DNA of 64,000 nucleotides from Anaspis maculata. Its lineage: Eukaryota > Arthropoda > Insecta > Coleoptera > Scraptiidae. Numbering within the stretch: position 1 is the stretch's first letter; each line of letters begins with the position of its first letter. Made by a program: the position numbers and the translations under genes. The notes under the pieces are model-generated. The model did no database searches, was not told the DNA's origin, and was given only the letters and a program-made list of their open reading frames with translations. Of this stretch, positions 44,754 through 54,718 are shown piece after piece. The DNA lies in the NCBI GenBank assembly GCA_949128115.1, contig OX421962.1, forward strand, positions 74,550,735 to 74,614,734, given 5' to 3'.

Positions 44754-46392
44754 GTAAGGATTCCACACCTCAAGTTGTGTACCCCATTGAAGTATGCGAT
44801 ATTTTTCCAGAATTCCTATAAGCAACAATAGAGGCCACTGGCTAGTCGCTATTCACAGAATGGAGAAGGAAGCCTGTAATGTAGTGTAGTGATTAGTGGA
44901 GCATGTTTGTTTAGAACACTTTGGCAAAAATGATTTCTGGCGCGGTGGCGCAATAAAGTTGTTGAAAAGTAATGCTGTATCTACTTTTACTGCCTGCAAG
45001 AGCACCTCCGACCTCCGCATAACCAACCACTGTCACTGGTGACGTCTCTCGTGACGTCTATTAAAAATTTTAGGTTAAAATGGCAATGCCAATACTTCAT
45101 AAATCATGTCATCTACACCATTGTGCCAACCCTTGAAAACCAAAACCCAACGTCAACATAATCTCATGGCGGCGCCCGCTTGGCGTCATTTCCCCCTCTG
45201 TTATCATCTGTCCAGCTATATTACAGGTTCGTGGGTTCGAGTCACTATTCCACACCTTTTGTTCAACTGTCAGGGACTTTTGAGACAAAGACAACGGGCA
45301 GGGTTTTCAAATAAAGTTTCCCTTACTCGGATGGTTACTCAGAATGGCAATTCTGGTGTGCTGATGGATTTTCTGAAGGACTCTGGCATTTTTGACCTGA
45401 TCTAAAAAAAGACCATCCTCTAATACCAGTCTAATACTGCAGACTCCCCAAGCATCTTCAAGCCTCCCAATATTTCCACTCATACTTTTTTCTACCAAGT
45501 CATAGCATTTTCTGGGAAATCAGAAACAAAAATCCAGGACAACCGGAAAACATCTACCTACCGCCCAGTGTTGTTGGACGACTTTGGCGAATAGACCGGT
45601 AAAACCCTGATCAGGGAAAAAGCGCAAACAGCTAGCGCTCAAACCAGTTTTGTGCCGGGCCGTCCGACAACACTCCAAAGTTTCCAAACCTGAAAACCAG
45701 AAAGTCAAGCAAAGACAATGAAACTCAAATCCAACCGTGGGTGCTAATAACCATGCAGTTGATGCACCCTAACAAAAATAAAAAATTAAAAAAAAATAGA
45801 CATTTCTGCAAAATAGTCAGTGGCGTAGAAATTATAGAAGATAACAGGGACGAGCTATGTAAAATTTGACGCAAATTGTTTCAACGGTGTGGAAATTATG
45901 TGAGGAAAACGGTATTTTTATCTCAACTTTGAATGGCTTTATCTCAGTTTTTGTACATTTCTGAACAAAGTTTTCTGGAGAAAGTCCACTCATTTTTTTA
46001 TGCTTTATCCGCTGTCAAAACGTTTCCGATTAAACACGAAACATCCTGTATACTTATTTAAAAATCTTGGAAGTCTACTTCAGCGTTTCGATCTTTTGGT
46101 TTGAACATGTCAAATTCCAACTTCACTTCCCACGAAATTGAACCCTCAATCAAAAAATAAATAAATAGGTACCTGCAAGTTTTCCGTATTTTCGCCATCA
46201 TGCACAATAATTTTGTTAAACATATTTTCAAAAGACTAGGTATAGGTAAGTGAGTGTACTTGCCTTGCAGCTTATAGGTGGTATCATAAAGATGAACTCT
46301 GCGTTACCTCCGCTGTAATAATTACTTTACCATGATGCACCAGTTGTTCAAATTCACCGGTGATTGACCAGCTAGTTGTAGTAACTGATTAA

Positions 46393-46675
46393 GGACGGAG
46401 TTGGATTGGTAAAATAAGAGTTGCGAAATCAATCCCTGTGGGTTTATTCCTTGACAGAATCTCACAATTTAGGTCTCTTTCGAAAGCTACAAGGATGTAC
46501 TTTGGTTTGAGCCCATTGGCATTTCCAAAATCGAAAAAGAAATGCCAATCGGCTCAAACCAAAGTACATCTTTGTAGCTTTCGAAAGAGACCAAAATGGT
46601 AGGAATCCGTCTAAGAATAAGCCCACACGGATTGATTTCGCAACGCTTATTCCACCAATATGACCCCGTCTTCAA
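46393..46675. mobile_element. Hairpin MITE family 2, copy 1 (TTAA-flanked)
   Basis: TTAA (46389-46392) precedes GGACGGAGTTGGATTGGTAA. The arms contain CTCAAACC(A)AAGTACATC pairs around a loop near 46535, and the right end is a decayed ACCCCGTC followed by TTCAA (about 46664-46675). The same family, better preserved, is at 63608-63917. Confidence 0.7.
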
Positions 46676-46949
46676 CCGTAAACGATTTTGAACAAATGGA
46701 CAGTAACCGGCCTTTTAACCTTGACCGATTATTGGTTGGTTAATCGTAACCGGTCAAGTCGGTTAACCATAACCGGTCAAACCGGTTAACCGTGACCCCA
46801 GCCCCAGCCGTGACCGGTTGACCGGTTTTTAACCGGTTATTGACCGGTTAACCGTAACCGGTTATTCCTTTGCGAAATTTGACCGGTTATTCGAATTCTT
46901 TGACCGGTTAGCCGGTTAACCGTAACCGGTTGACAGCACTATCAAACAA

Positions 46950-48159
46950 TACAGCATACAGCGCTGTTGCACAACTAGATGTCTCGTTGGGCTAAAACAG
47001 AGAAGGGCCGAGAATTTGTAAAAGAACGGCTGCGACAGTACTACCTACAAAAGTGCTATCAGAAAACGAACTAGAAACTTTGCCTGGAGTTGTTCCTTCT
47101 TTTAACGCGTTGTTCCTTCTTTTAACACTATTTCCATTCTTCCCCTTCAGTAACAATAAAGAATTCCTATGTTATGAAGGAGCCAACCAAGGTTTTTCTT
47201 GCTTATGTAAGCGTAAAGGACTTGTGAAGCTCATCGCCTCGAATTGCACAATTGCCGTACGAGCATTTAAGAGAAACGAAAAAAAAAGAGCACAACGCCA
47301 GGCTAGCGGAGTTTAGCTAGTGTGTTTGTCACTCTTTTCTATTAAAATCGCATTCGGGTACTGAGGAGCGTTCATATTTTATTCATTTTTAGCATATCTG
47401 GAAGGCAAGCTATTCTATTTATTTCGTAAGTTGTTGACACAGAGCCTAACATATAAATCATATCTGTCTGAATACGAAATATTCCTCTTCCTATAGTCAG
47501 CAGGATATCGGCGGAGTTTGGGCGGTACGCCCGGAATGTGCAAATGCATGAAAATTATTCATTCGGAGCCGACCGAGCGTATTCTGAAATTCAGACGGAC
47601 GCGGACGGCCGTGGTATGGTGGTGTGGGGTGGTCATTCTGGGGGAAACGGTCTAGAGATAGGTACGTTATGTAATTTAGTTCGTAAAATGGATCATCACG
47701 CTCCTTGATTATCCGGAAACAAGCTATACTTAGTATGGAACTACAATCACTATGTATAAATCTTACGTGGGTAAGCGAATTTCTTACACAATGCAGGAGA
47801 TAAAATGTAGACAATACATACACCTAACAGTAGGTACTCTGCTGAAGTTCATTGTTTTGAGAAGTTGGAAGGATTCTGACCTAGGGCAAATGTTTCATTC
47901 GGTGTATGAACAGAAATTATTGTAGATAGGAAACTAAGCCGCAGAGTTGGTTTATGATATCAGCAACGAAGTTCTGACATTATTAATTAAACAATAAAGT
48001 TCATGAAATAAGAAATCCTAGTAGTAGAGGAGGTAACATTTTGATGAGTTTTAAAGCGCCCCGACTAGTGGAAGAGTAGTACCCCTGGACTGAACCATGC
48101 CTTTTATCATTTATTATTCAATTAAGTTCAAAATACTGAAATTGTTGAATGTATGTGAA
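46950..48159. other. Unassigned stretch
   Basis: No recognised gene. A plus-strand frame 47053-47316 has a hydrophobic run (FLLLTLFPFFPF) and a basic C-terminus but no known domain. A direct repeat GTTGTTCCTTCTTTTAAC occurs twice at about 47088-47126. Confidence 0.4.
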
Positions 48160-48375
48160 TAAGTGACAACAAAATAGTATATTATTCAACAAGCGCGTAA
48201 TGATTGCTTTTTACTTATGAGGATGCAGTTTGCCGACACGAGCCTTGGCGAGTGTCGTAAAGCATCCGAATGAGTAATTGCCATTACCTGCGAGTGGAAT
48301 ACTATGCTTTATCCAGTCTTATTGAAAAATGCAGGCTTGTATGCGCGTGATAATGCGTGCATTATTCAATAGGAT
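48160..48375. repeat. Dispersed repeat with ATTATTCAA motif (copy 2)
   Basis: ATTATTCAACAAGCGCG (48181) and GCATTATTCAATAGG (about 48357) lie near the two ends, and the mid-part has CACGAGCCTTGGCGAGTGTC and GGAATACTATGCTTTATCCA. The motif order is shared with 16.90-17.06 kb. Possible non-autonomous element; boundaries undefined. Confidence 0.45.
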
Positions 48376-48974
48376 TGGATAAACGTATATTATCTTACCG
48401 CTATTACTTACAGCACAGACCTTAAAACATGCCACTCATGCCAGGCTGGGCGCAACACCCCATCCCACTTCTTGCGGTGGGACTGCTAGATAACCGACAT
48501 ACTGAGTGAAGGGGTGTACGGTGTACTCCCTGGAAATACTGTCGAACTGTGTACTGTGTTAGGTTAAAGTCCATTGAATTGAGTGTTATTTTCGTTTGTA
48601 AAATGATTTTGAATAACTTGTTTATTTTGGAATGTCTGTCATTATGTTAGGCATTTATTATAATGTTGTAACAAAGAGGTTTCAACTTACTTAGTTTATT
48701 TTGTTTCTTGTACCTTTTACTTATTTCCCGTACAAGCAGATTGTAAAATTTCACAGGTGTTAATAAGAAGAAACTTCCGCATACACCGGTCCCATTACTC
48801 CCATTTCAGCACTGAAGCATCCTACGGAGAGCAAAAACCAGTGCAACCCAGTTATACAATTTCAGAGTTTTTTGCAGTTGTCCGGAAAACAGTAAACACT
48901 GACACGACCTCATTTATCGGTATGGTATCTCGGGGTATCTCTTTTTTTTTTGTAACCATATACCTAATAACTCA
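48376..48974. other. Unassigned stretch
   Basis: A plus-strand frame at 48757-49035 (start RRNFRIHRSH) is not recognised; it runs into the adjacent repeat. Nothing else seen. Confidence 0.4.
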
Positions 48975-48979
48975 ATTAT

Positions 48980-49381
48980 CCTGTAAACGAAGCCTCAAAT
49001 CAAAATTTTACGAAAGTAACTTTTTTCTAGATTGAACAGGAAATTCGAAAAAAGTATAATTTCTCAAAAACATCCAGTGGCGTAGAAAATGGGGCGGGAG
49101 AAGTAAAACAACCCTTCCGTATCTACGCTACTGGACAATTTTGACAAAAGTTGTCACTTCAAGTGATGGTTATCTATTTTATGAGTATTGGTACCAAATT
49201 TGGTCAAAATCGCTTGGATGACCTGAGAGTTATTGCAAAAAGAAGATTGTTAGAACTGAACTTTGAAGGGCTGTATCTTACTTAGGGAGCGTTTTGGAAA
49301 AAAATAAAATTATGCATGTCAACTTATTTTTCGATGTACCATCGAATGGTGAATTATTGCTACTATAACCTGGACCACCTG
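48980..49381. mobile_element. Half copy of the CAGGGTGG-type palindrome
   Basis: Starts inside the arm (ACGAAGCCTCAAATCAAAAT, about 48988) and ends with the intact right terminus TATAACCTGGACCACCTG at 49381, followed by TATG. It matches, in opposite orientation, the left end and arm of the 42212 element (ATAATTCACC, TTTTTGCAATAACTCT). The left end is missing. Probably a truncated or recombined copy. Confidence 0.8.
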
Positions 49382-50780
49382 TATGAAGAATTATAAAATG
49401 TCGTTTATGCGGCAAACAGTTGGATTTCTATCTCGCTTTTTCAGATAAAAGCAATAAAAATTTCTATTGTATAGCTGGGTTGCCTACTCACTGGCTTTGC
49501 TTCTAGGCCGTCCGGTCCCCCAAAGCAGAAATCAACTGCGAAAATCCCACTGATCTGTCGACGTCTGCGCTGCAGCAGTACTCCAAAACATTCTACGATT
49601 TCTACGAATAAACTACTCAAAGCAGCCCAGCGACAGAGCAGTCTACTGTACAGAAGTCCACAAACTCGCTGGCTTCTACGCTGCAGAAGTCTATATTCCA
49701 ATACCTAATACGTGGTGACAGTCATGACCTTGTCGATATTTTAACAACTTAGGTCAGAATACTTAGTTCAGGTTGTAAAAGGAAAGCACCTAATATCATC
49801 GCTAAGATGATTCTCAACTAGGATGCTACATGAGCAAATCGCTGTCTCTGTTGGAACATCAACTGTGGAAAACGTCGACTAGATTTATAACACCGAAAAA
49901 GAGAAACATGACTCCTAGGATTTCTCTCAGAATCTGGGGCGTAGATTTTTAAGGTCCGTGTGGCTTCCGACAAAAACCACCGGCCGATGTTGCGAAGATA
50001 AGAGGACGTGCAATTCATCACTTAAAGTTAATTTCGTCGGGAACACTAGCGGCGTCCACTGAATGAAAGTAATTAAATATCTAAAGGTGTAACGTGTTTG
50101 CGAAATCTGTACAGCGGAGCCCATTGAAAATATTTATTACACAGTTAATAAATGGATGAGCGTGAAGGTGTTATTAAAGTGTCAGGAATGGTCGCGATCA
50201 ATCCTGTTAGCCACATTCACTAATCATGTGTCAGAGTGAAAACATGCAAAGGGAGGAGAGAGCTCCAGGAATCGATCTCGGTCCATCATTCATTTGCAAT
50301 GTATTCAATAATATTTACGGATTCCTTGATGTGGCATGTTTACTCTTTCTCTCTCTTCCTCCCTCTCTCCCGCTTTCTGATATTTATCTGCGGCGAATAC
50401 TTTCTTACGTAGGTACTGAATAATGCAGAGAGAGCACTTTTATTCGTTGGTATTCGATAGATCCATGATGGTTCATAATATGGACGAAACAAAAGACAAA
50501 CCATCTTTGCAAAACAAAAATGACTGACGTAAATGTAAAAGGTGCAAAAGAAGTACGGGACCAATGTATTATTTTCAACTCATTCGAGATCTAGCTCTGC
50601 TGACACTCATAATGAAAACCAAGTTTGGTGTGAATAACGCTGCATTTTCTAGTGAAAAATCTAGTTATTTTTATTATGATTATTTTCATTATCAACATTT
50701 GCTATGTTTGATGTGAAACGGCTAATTAGAATCGTCTGCAAGCTCAACCCTGGGCTCAACCTTTGTAAAAAATTTGGCTT
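49382..50780. other. Unassigned stretch
   Basis: No recognised gene. A pyrimidine-rich CTCTTTCTCTCTCTTCCTCC tract lies at 50342-50380. Frames on both strands (49441-49701, 50226-50423) are unassigned. Confidence 0.45.
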
Positions 50781-50789
50781 CGTACCAGA

Positions 50790-51700
50790 GAATTCAACCC
50801 ATCGCTTAAAGGAAGATATAATAGCGCCTGCTCTGATTTCATGAGCAATTTTTCTGGTAACAACAACGTTCCCAGAATAACCATATATGAGATAGCTGAA
50901 AATGTTGGATAAGCTTGACCCTTGAGTTTCACCCCAGCCAATATAATAAAAGGGTTCCAAGGCAGTGGCGTTTTTACTGACCAAGATTTTTTGTCATCAT
51001 TTGTCACCGACCGACAGCAATGCAGCGGTTCTCCCACACTCCCTGGAGCCTCCTCGCACTCTTGCGCTACACCAATAACCTTCGCACCAACACCTGCTTT
51101 GACATCAAATCAGCAATCCATCAGTCTACCCACAAAACCTAGAGCTTCGTCACCCCCTTGTACACCACCATCTTCGCCTGAGCCACCCAAAGCTTCGACC
51201 TCTTCCAGAACTGTGGCTTTGAATGCGGAAACGGCCAATTCTTCTTCAGTTCCGCTCAAAACACCTGAACAACTGTGGCCTTCGAGGTGGCCTTTTCCAA
51301 AAGCTGGTTCACGTAAAACTACCCGAGGGCGTAAAAAGGGTAGGTCCATGGTGTAGGCAGCTCGAAAAAGACTAGAGAAGAAAAGTGGTATGAAGCGAAC
51401 AACTAAATCAGGCAGTCTGGCAACAGTAAAACGTAAAATCGTGGAAGAAAGTAGCAGTGATTCGGAAAGTGTGGACCGAGGTGTGGACTATGATGATTCT
51501 ACAGATTTAGAACCTTTTGAAGAAGAAACCCCGCTGATTTTGAGAATTTTCAGAAAGGGCAGTTTAAAGTAAATGGAAAAACCGCTAGCTCCAGTAGAGA
51601 TTATGTGGCTCAAGTGGTGAAGCGTTATGGCAGTGGATACGCAGTACAATTCTATAAACGTCTGGTATTAACTACAAAATTTATGCCTATAGTACAGGCG
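50790..51700 (+). pseudogene. pogo/Tigger-type transposase C-terminus
   Basis: The stretch after the third catalytic residue of DDE_1 (pogo/Tigger/jerky-like) transposases: LKGRYNSACSDFMSNF (about 50808-50855), ITIYEIAENVG, a stop, then FTPANIIKGFQGSGVF and DQDFLSSFVTDRQ (about 50926-51010). A Pro/Ser-rich linker follows, then WPFPKAGSRKTTRGRKKGRS (about 51291-51350), all in the usual order for the family. An acidic tail continues to about 51570. The catalytic DDE core and CENP-B-like N-terminus are not seen upstream. Stops at about 50896 and 50902 and the truncation make it inactive. TA-flanked inverted ends were not found. Confidence 0.8.
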
Positions 51701-52268
51701 CTTATGTTGTGTCCCCGTGGCGGTATTCGTGATAGTTGAATGAAAATTGTTTTGTTCGATTGAAGATAGCCCTTAGAACAATTTTTTTTTTGTGGCAATC
51801 GATATTCCTCCTAGTCCAGAAATTTTAGCTGTTAAAATCGCAAATAGCGAACAAAAATGAAAGCGAGCCGGATTTTTGTATATAAGCTCAGTAAAGCATG
51901 TAGTTTAACATAGTAAAAGTCCTCAAGAATCTGGTGTGAGCTTCGGCCGTTGTGGCCTCGAGAAGAACTTGAGGATCAGTTTTTCGCATATATCTCGTGA
52001 ACAATGACACTTAAGAAGAAAGTGCTTGGGAAGAAATTGTTGAAAATTTTATTGTCTATCAGAAAGGTCCTTATACATTTCATCGTCAGTCCACGCCTTC
52101 TTCGTCAAAACACAAGAAAATTAAAATAATCCAGATGCTCGATGCTGAAGAATGTATGGACCTTGAGTTTTATGATGGCGGAGTGCCGCCTCGTAGAGGT
52201 GTTGGTTGGTCCACTATTTCTTGATTGAAACTTGAAGCCATCAATACGAACTATGCTGGCGGCATATA

Positions 52269-52804
52269 CAGGGTGAAATAAAAATAAAAAGTTGAACATT
52301 TGTACCTCAAGAACCAAAATAGGTGAAGACATGTAAATCGCCATCAATAATTCCGATTTCATGATCATGAAGTCATCGTAAACTTGAATTAGATATCTTG
52401 AGCCGTTCTTGAAATATCTTCAAAACACTGAAGTTGTTACCGAAAAAAAAAACGTTTTCGTCTACTCATCAGAAAAAAAGTTGACTGTTTTTTTCTAAAA
52501 GTAGTTGGCCTAGAGAGTGTTTTTCACTATTATTTAATTTTAAATGTTATTCATCATTGTTTCGATTCAAAACACCAAGTCTCGATTCAATATCTGAAGA
52601 ATTACTGATATACGGAAAACTAGTTTTTTTTCGTAACGACTTCAGTCTTCTGAAGATATGTCAGAAACGGCTCAACATATTTGATCCAAATTTACGACGA
52701 CTTCATGACCATGAAATGAGAAATATTTCTGGCGATTTATATGTCTTCACCTATTTTGGTTCTTGAGGTATATTTGTTCAACTTTTTATTTTTATTCCAC
52801 CCTG
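52269..52804. mobile_element. CAGGGTG-type palindrome (536 bp) at the centre of palindrome F
   Basis: CAGGGTGAAATAAAAATAAA at 52269 and its right end TTTTTATTCCACCCTG at 52804 are flanked by TATA (52265-52268, 52805-52808). Arms of about 180 bp include GAACCAAAATAGGTGAAGAC / its complement and CATGATCATGAAGTCATCGT / ACGACTTCATGACCATG. Non-coding. Confidence 0.85.
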
Positions 52805-52826
52805 TATATGCCGCCGGCATAGTTGG

Positions 52827-53263
52827 TATTGATGGCAAATAGTTTCAGTCAAAACAGAATAGATCGAACAACACCTCTACCAAGTGGCACCCCGCCATCA
52901 TAAAACTCAAGGTCCATACAGTCTTTAGCATCGAGCATCTGGATTATTTTAATTTTCTTGTGTTTTGACAAAGAAGGAGTGGACTGACGATGGAATGTGT
53001 AAGGACCTTTCCTATAGACAATAAAATTTTCAACAATTATACAATACAACAATATTGATGGCAAATAGTTTCAGTCAAAACAGAATAGATCGAACAACAC
53101 CTCTACCAAGTGGCACCCCGCCATCATAAAACTCAAGGTCCATACAGTCTTTAGCATCGAGCATCTGGATTATTTTAATTTTCTTGTGTTTTGACAAAGA
53201 AGGAGTGGACTGACGATGGAATGTGTAAGGACCTTTCCTATAGACAATAAAATTTTCAACAAT
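52827..53263 (-). repeat. 226-bp tandem duplication, apparently identical units
   Basis: TATTGATGGCAAATAGTTTC begins at 52827 and again at 53053, and the roughly 210 bp that follow are identical as far as I can read (through TAGACAATAAAATTTTCAAC). The junction ATTATACAATACAACAA separates them. The opposite arm of palindrome F has a single copy, so the duplication is recent. It may also be an assembly artefact. Confidence 0.85.
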
Positions 53264-54718
53264 TTCTTCCCGAACACTTTCTTCCTAGGTGCCATTGTTC
53301 ACAAGATATACGCGAAAAACTGATCCTCAAGTTCTTCTCGAGGCCACAACGGCCGAAGCTTACACCGGATTCTTGAGGACTTTTACTATGTTAAACTGCA
53401 TGCTTAACTGAGCTTATGTACAAAAATCCGGCTCGCTTTCATTTTTGTTCGCTATTTTTTCTAAAATTCCTGGACTATCCCTTGTCGTTGATTTTTGATG
53501 GCTTCTTCAAAATGAAGACAAACCTCGAGACAAACCTTCTGAAGTTCCGGCTTTACTGGGCAGATTTTCAAATGTGTAGGTTTATTTTAAAGGTAATGTG
53601 AAACTCTACAAAATGAATGTAATAGTTTCTGTCAAAACCGATTTTGACAGGTTGGTTGGGTGTGTCTGTAATCTTCCTCGATAACTGTCGAACCGTTGAT
53701 CCCATTGATTTGAAATGTGACACTTTTGAAAGCCCTTGAGAAACTGTATTCAGAACAGTTGAAAGTATTGCTCTATCTGTCATTTGACAAAAAAATAAAA
53801 AATGTAAAAGTTCAAAAGTTTACCATTCAATTATTCAATATCTATCCGTCGGATTGGAACCAAATTTGGCAGAAACCAACACAATAAAAAAATCAATTTA
53901 AGTCTGCAGTTGCAGTTTTCCACTATTCTCCAGTCGGACGTTATGAATTTTCGAAATTTCTCATGACCGTTGCCACCCGAGAGGGCCTCCCACCCCGATT
54001 TTGACTAGGACGACTCGCTTGAGGATCGACTTTTTCCTAAAAATTCCAATTGACATCGAAAGTAGATTGGATTGGGCTTTGTGTAGACCCATTTTCAAAA
54101 TCGACAAGTTTTCGGTTTCCCGACGGTAATTTTTTTTTAATGAAATTTGCACATCCGGTGAATTTGAAAAAACTGCAATGCGAACTTCGACATGCGATGA
54201 GCCCCAAGAAATATTTATTTCAGGTGCAGGCGAGGGTGCAGACATGCTGCGATTGAAAGTTGGAGAAAAGATTGAATTCACTTTTGGAGGAAAAATTTTC
54301 GAGATCGGACCCACGGTTTTCGAGTTGTCCTCTCTGAAAAAAGTGCAAATTTTCCAAATTTTCATCCCTTGAACAGATGTTCACCTTTTTATAAACGAGA
54401 GGTAGATTCTTGAACATTTTCAAACAATTTTTTCACAATTTCCCGGGAATTTCCTTTTTGAAAATGTAAAACCGGCCTGCGTTATCGAGACATGACCTAA
54501 ATGATGGAGCCCTAAGCGAAACCGATTTTATTGATAATTTTTACAATAAAATAATTTGAAAAAATCGGTTGTGTCATCCCCCAAGACTTTCCCGGCTAGT
54601 ATCCAGGAATCTATGGAAACTTTAATTTTCCAGGAAACCATCAAATCTTTATCCAAATCATCCTATTAGACTAGGATCATTTTTGAAAAAGTGGCCTGGA
54701 AAGTGGTTCTAGAGGCAA

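Larger units (their letters stand above)
44094..45233 (+). mobile_element. P-superfamily-like element (1140 bp) with THAP exon, copy 1
   Basis: Inverted ends CACGAACCTGTAATATAGCT (44094) and AGCTATATTACAGGTTCGTG (45233) are perfect for 20+ bp. An 8-bp duplication GGTTCGAG (44086-44093, 45234-45241) flanks them, and removing the element restores the LINE reading frame exactly. Inside are a GC-rich promoter-like region (about 44400-44520), a spliced 5' leader, a THAP first exon (44644-44753) and an AATAAAG polyadenylation-type signal near 44950. P-type transposases carry an N-terminal THAP domain and make 8-bp duplications, so this is best read as an internally deleted P-like element. A second copy lies at 57708-59228. 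Confidence 0.85.
43892..45795 (+). mobile_element. 5'-truncated LINE insertion with 12-bp duplication and A-rich tail
   Basis: The target duplication ATAGACATTTCT lies at 43880-43891 and 45796-45807, and the insert ends in an A-rich tail (about 45770-45795). It encodes the C-terminal end of a Jockey/I-type ORF2: the RNase-H-like to zinc-knuckle region LNRVLIGHTLMTH, PPGCLYCNE (to about 44086). After the P-like insertion VTIPHLLFNC and GIFDLI with a stop at 45403-45405 follow. The C-x2-C and H-x4-C residues of the C-terminal finger are intact but split by the P-like element. About 390 bp of 3' UTR follows. Confidence 0.85.
43159..46048. mobile_element. CAGGTGTCC-type palindromic element split by a LINE insertion
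   Basis: Left end CAGGTGTCCCTGTTCAAC at 43159 preceded by TATA; right end AAACACGAAACATCCTG at 46048 followed by TATA. The left side carries TGAAGCATGAAAAAATGGGC, mirrored near 45990-46010, and the ATTTCTGCGCCACTGACTAT block is mirrored near 45810-45835. A 1.9 kb LINE with a 12-bp duplication sits inside one arm (43892-45795). Non-coding apart from that insertion. Confidence 0.8.
41665..46941. mobile_element. hAT-type element with AACCGGT subterminal repeats and nested insertions (5.3 kb)
   Basis: Ends TAGTGCTGTCA (41665-41675) and TGACAGCACTA (46931-46941) are perfect inverted repeats. They are flanked by a perfect 8-bp duplication TCAAACAA (41657-41664, 46942-46949). Dense subterminal repeats of ACCGGTTAACCGGT/TGACCGGTT type fill about 41690-41940 and 46705-46930; such arrays are typical transposase-binding regions of hAT elements. 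Subtracting the recognised insertions (42212-43120, 43159-46048, about 46393-46675) leaves only about 1.2 kb, with no transposase, so the original element was itself non-autonomous. Confidence 0.92.
51830..53480. repeat. Long palindrome F (about 1.65 kb) with coding-like arms
   Basis: GCGAACAAAAATGAAAGCGA (about 51848) is mirrored by TCGCTTTCATTTTTGTTCGC (about 53433-53452). Further in, GCTTCGGCCGTTGTGGCCTC / GAGGCCACAACGGCCGAAGC match perfectly. Arms meet at a CAGGGTG-type element (52269-52804) at the centre, flanked by TGCTGGCGGCATA / TATGCCGCCGGCATA. The right arm contains a 226-bp tandem duplication. A block translating as ENFIVYxKGPYTFHRQSTP and DLEFYDGGVP occurs in all three arm copies without internal stops; no family recognised. 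Confidence 0.85.

Noticed and set aside
44621..44821. The 66-codon frame overlapping the THAP exon in another phase
   Set aside because: The THAP signature and splice donor are in the frame starting at 44644; the longer frame is a shadow.
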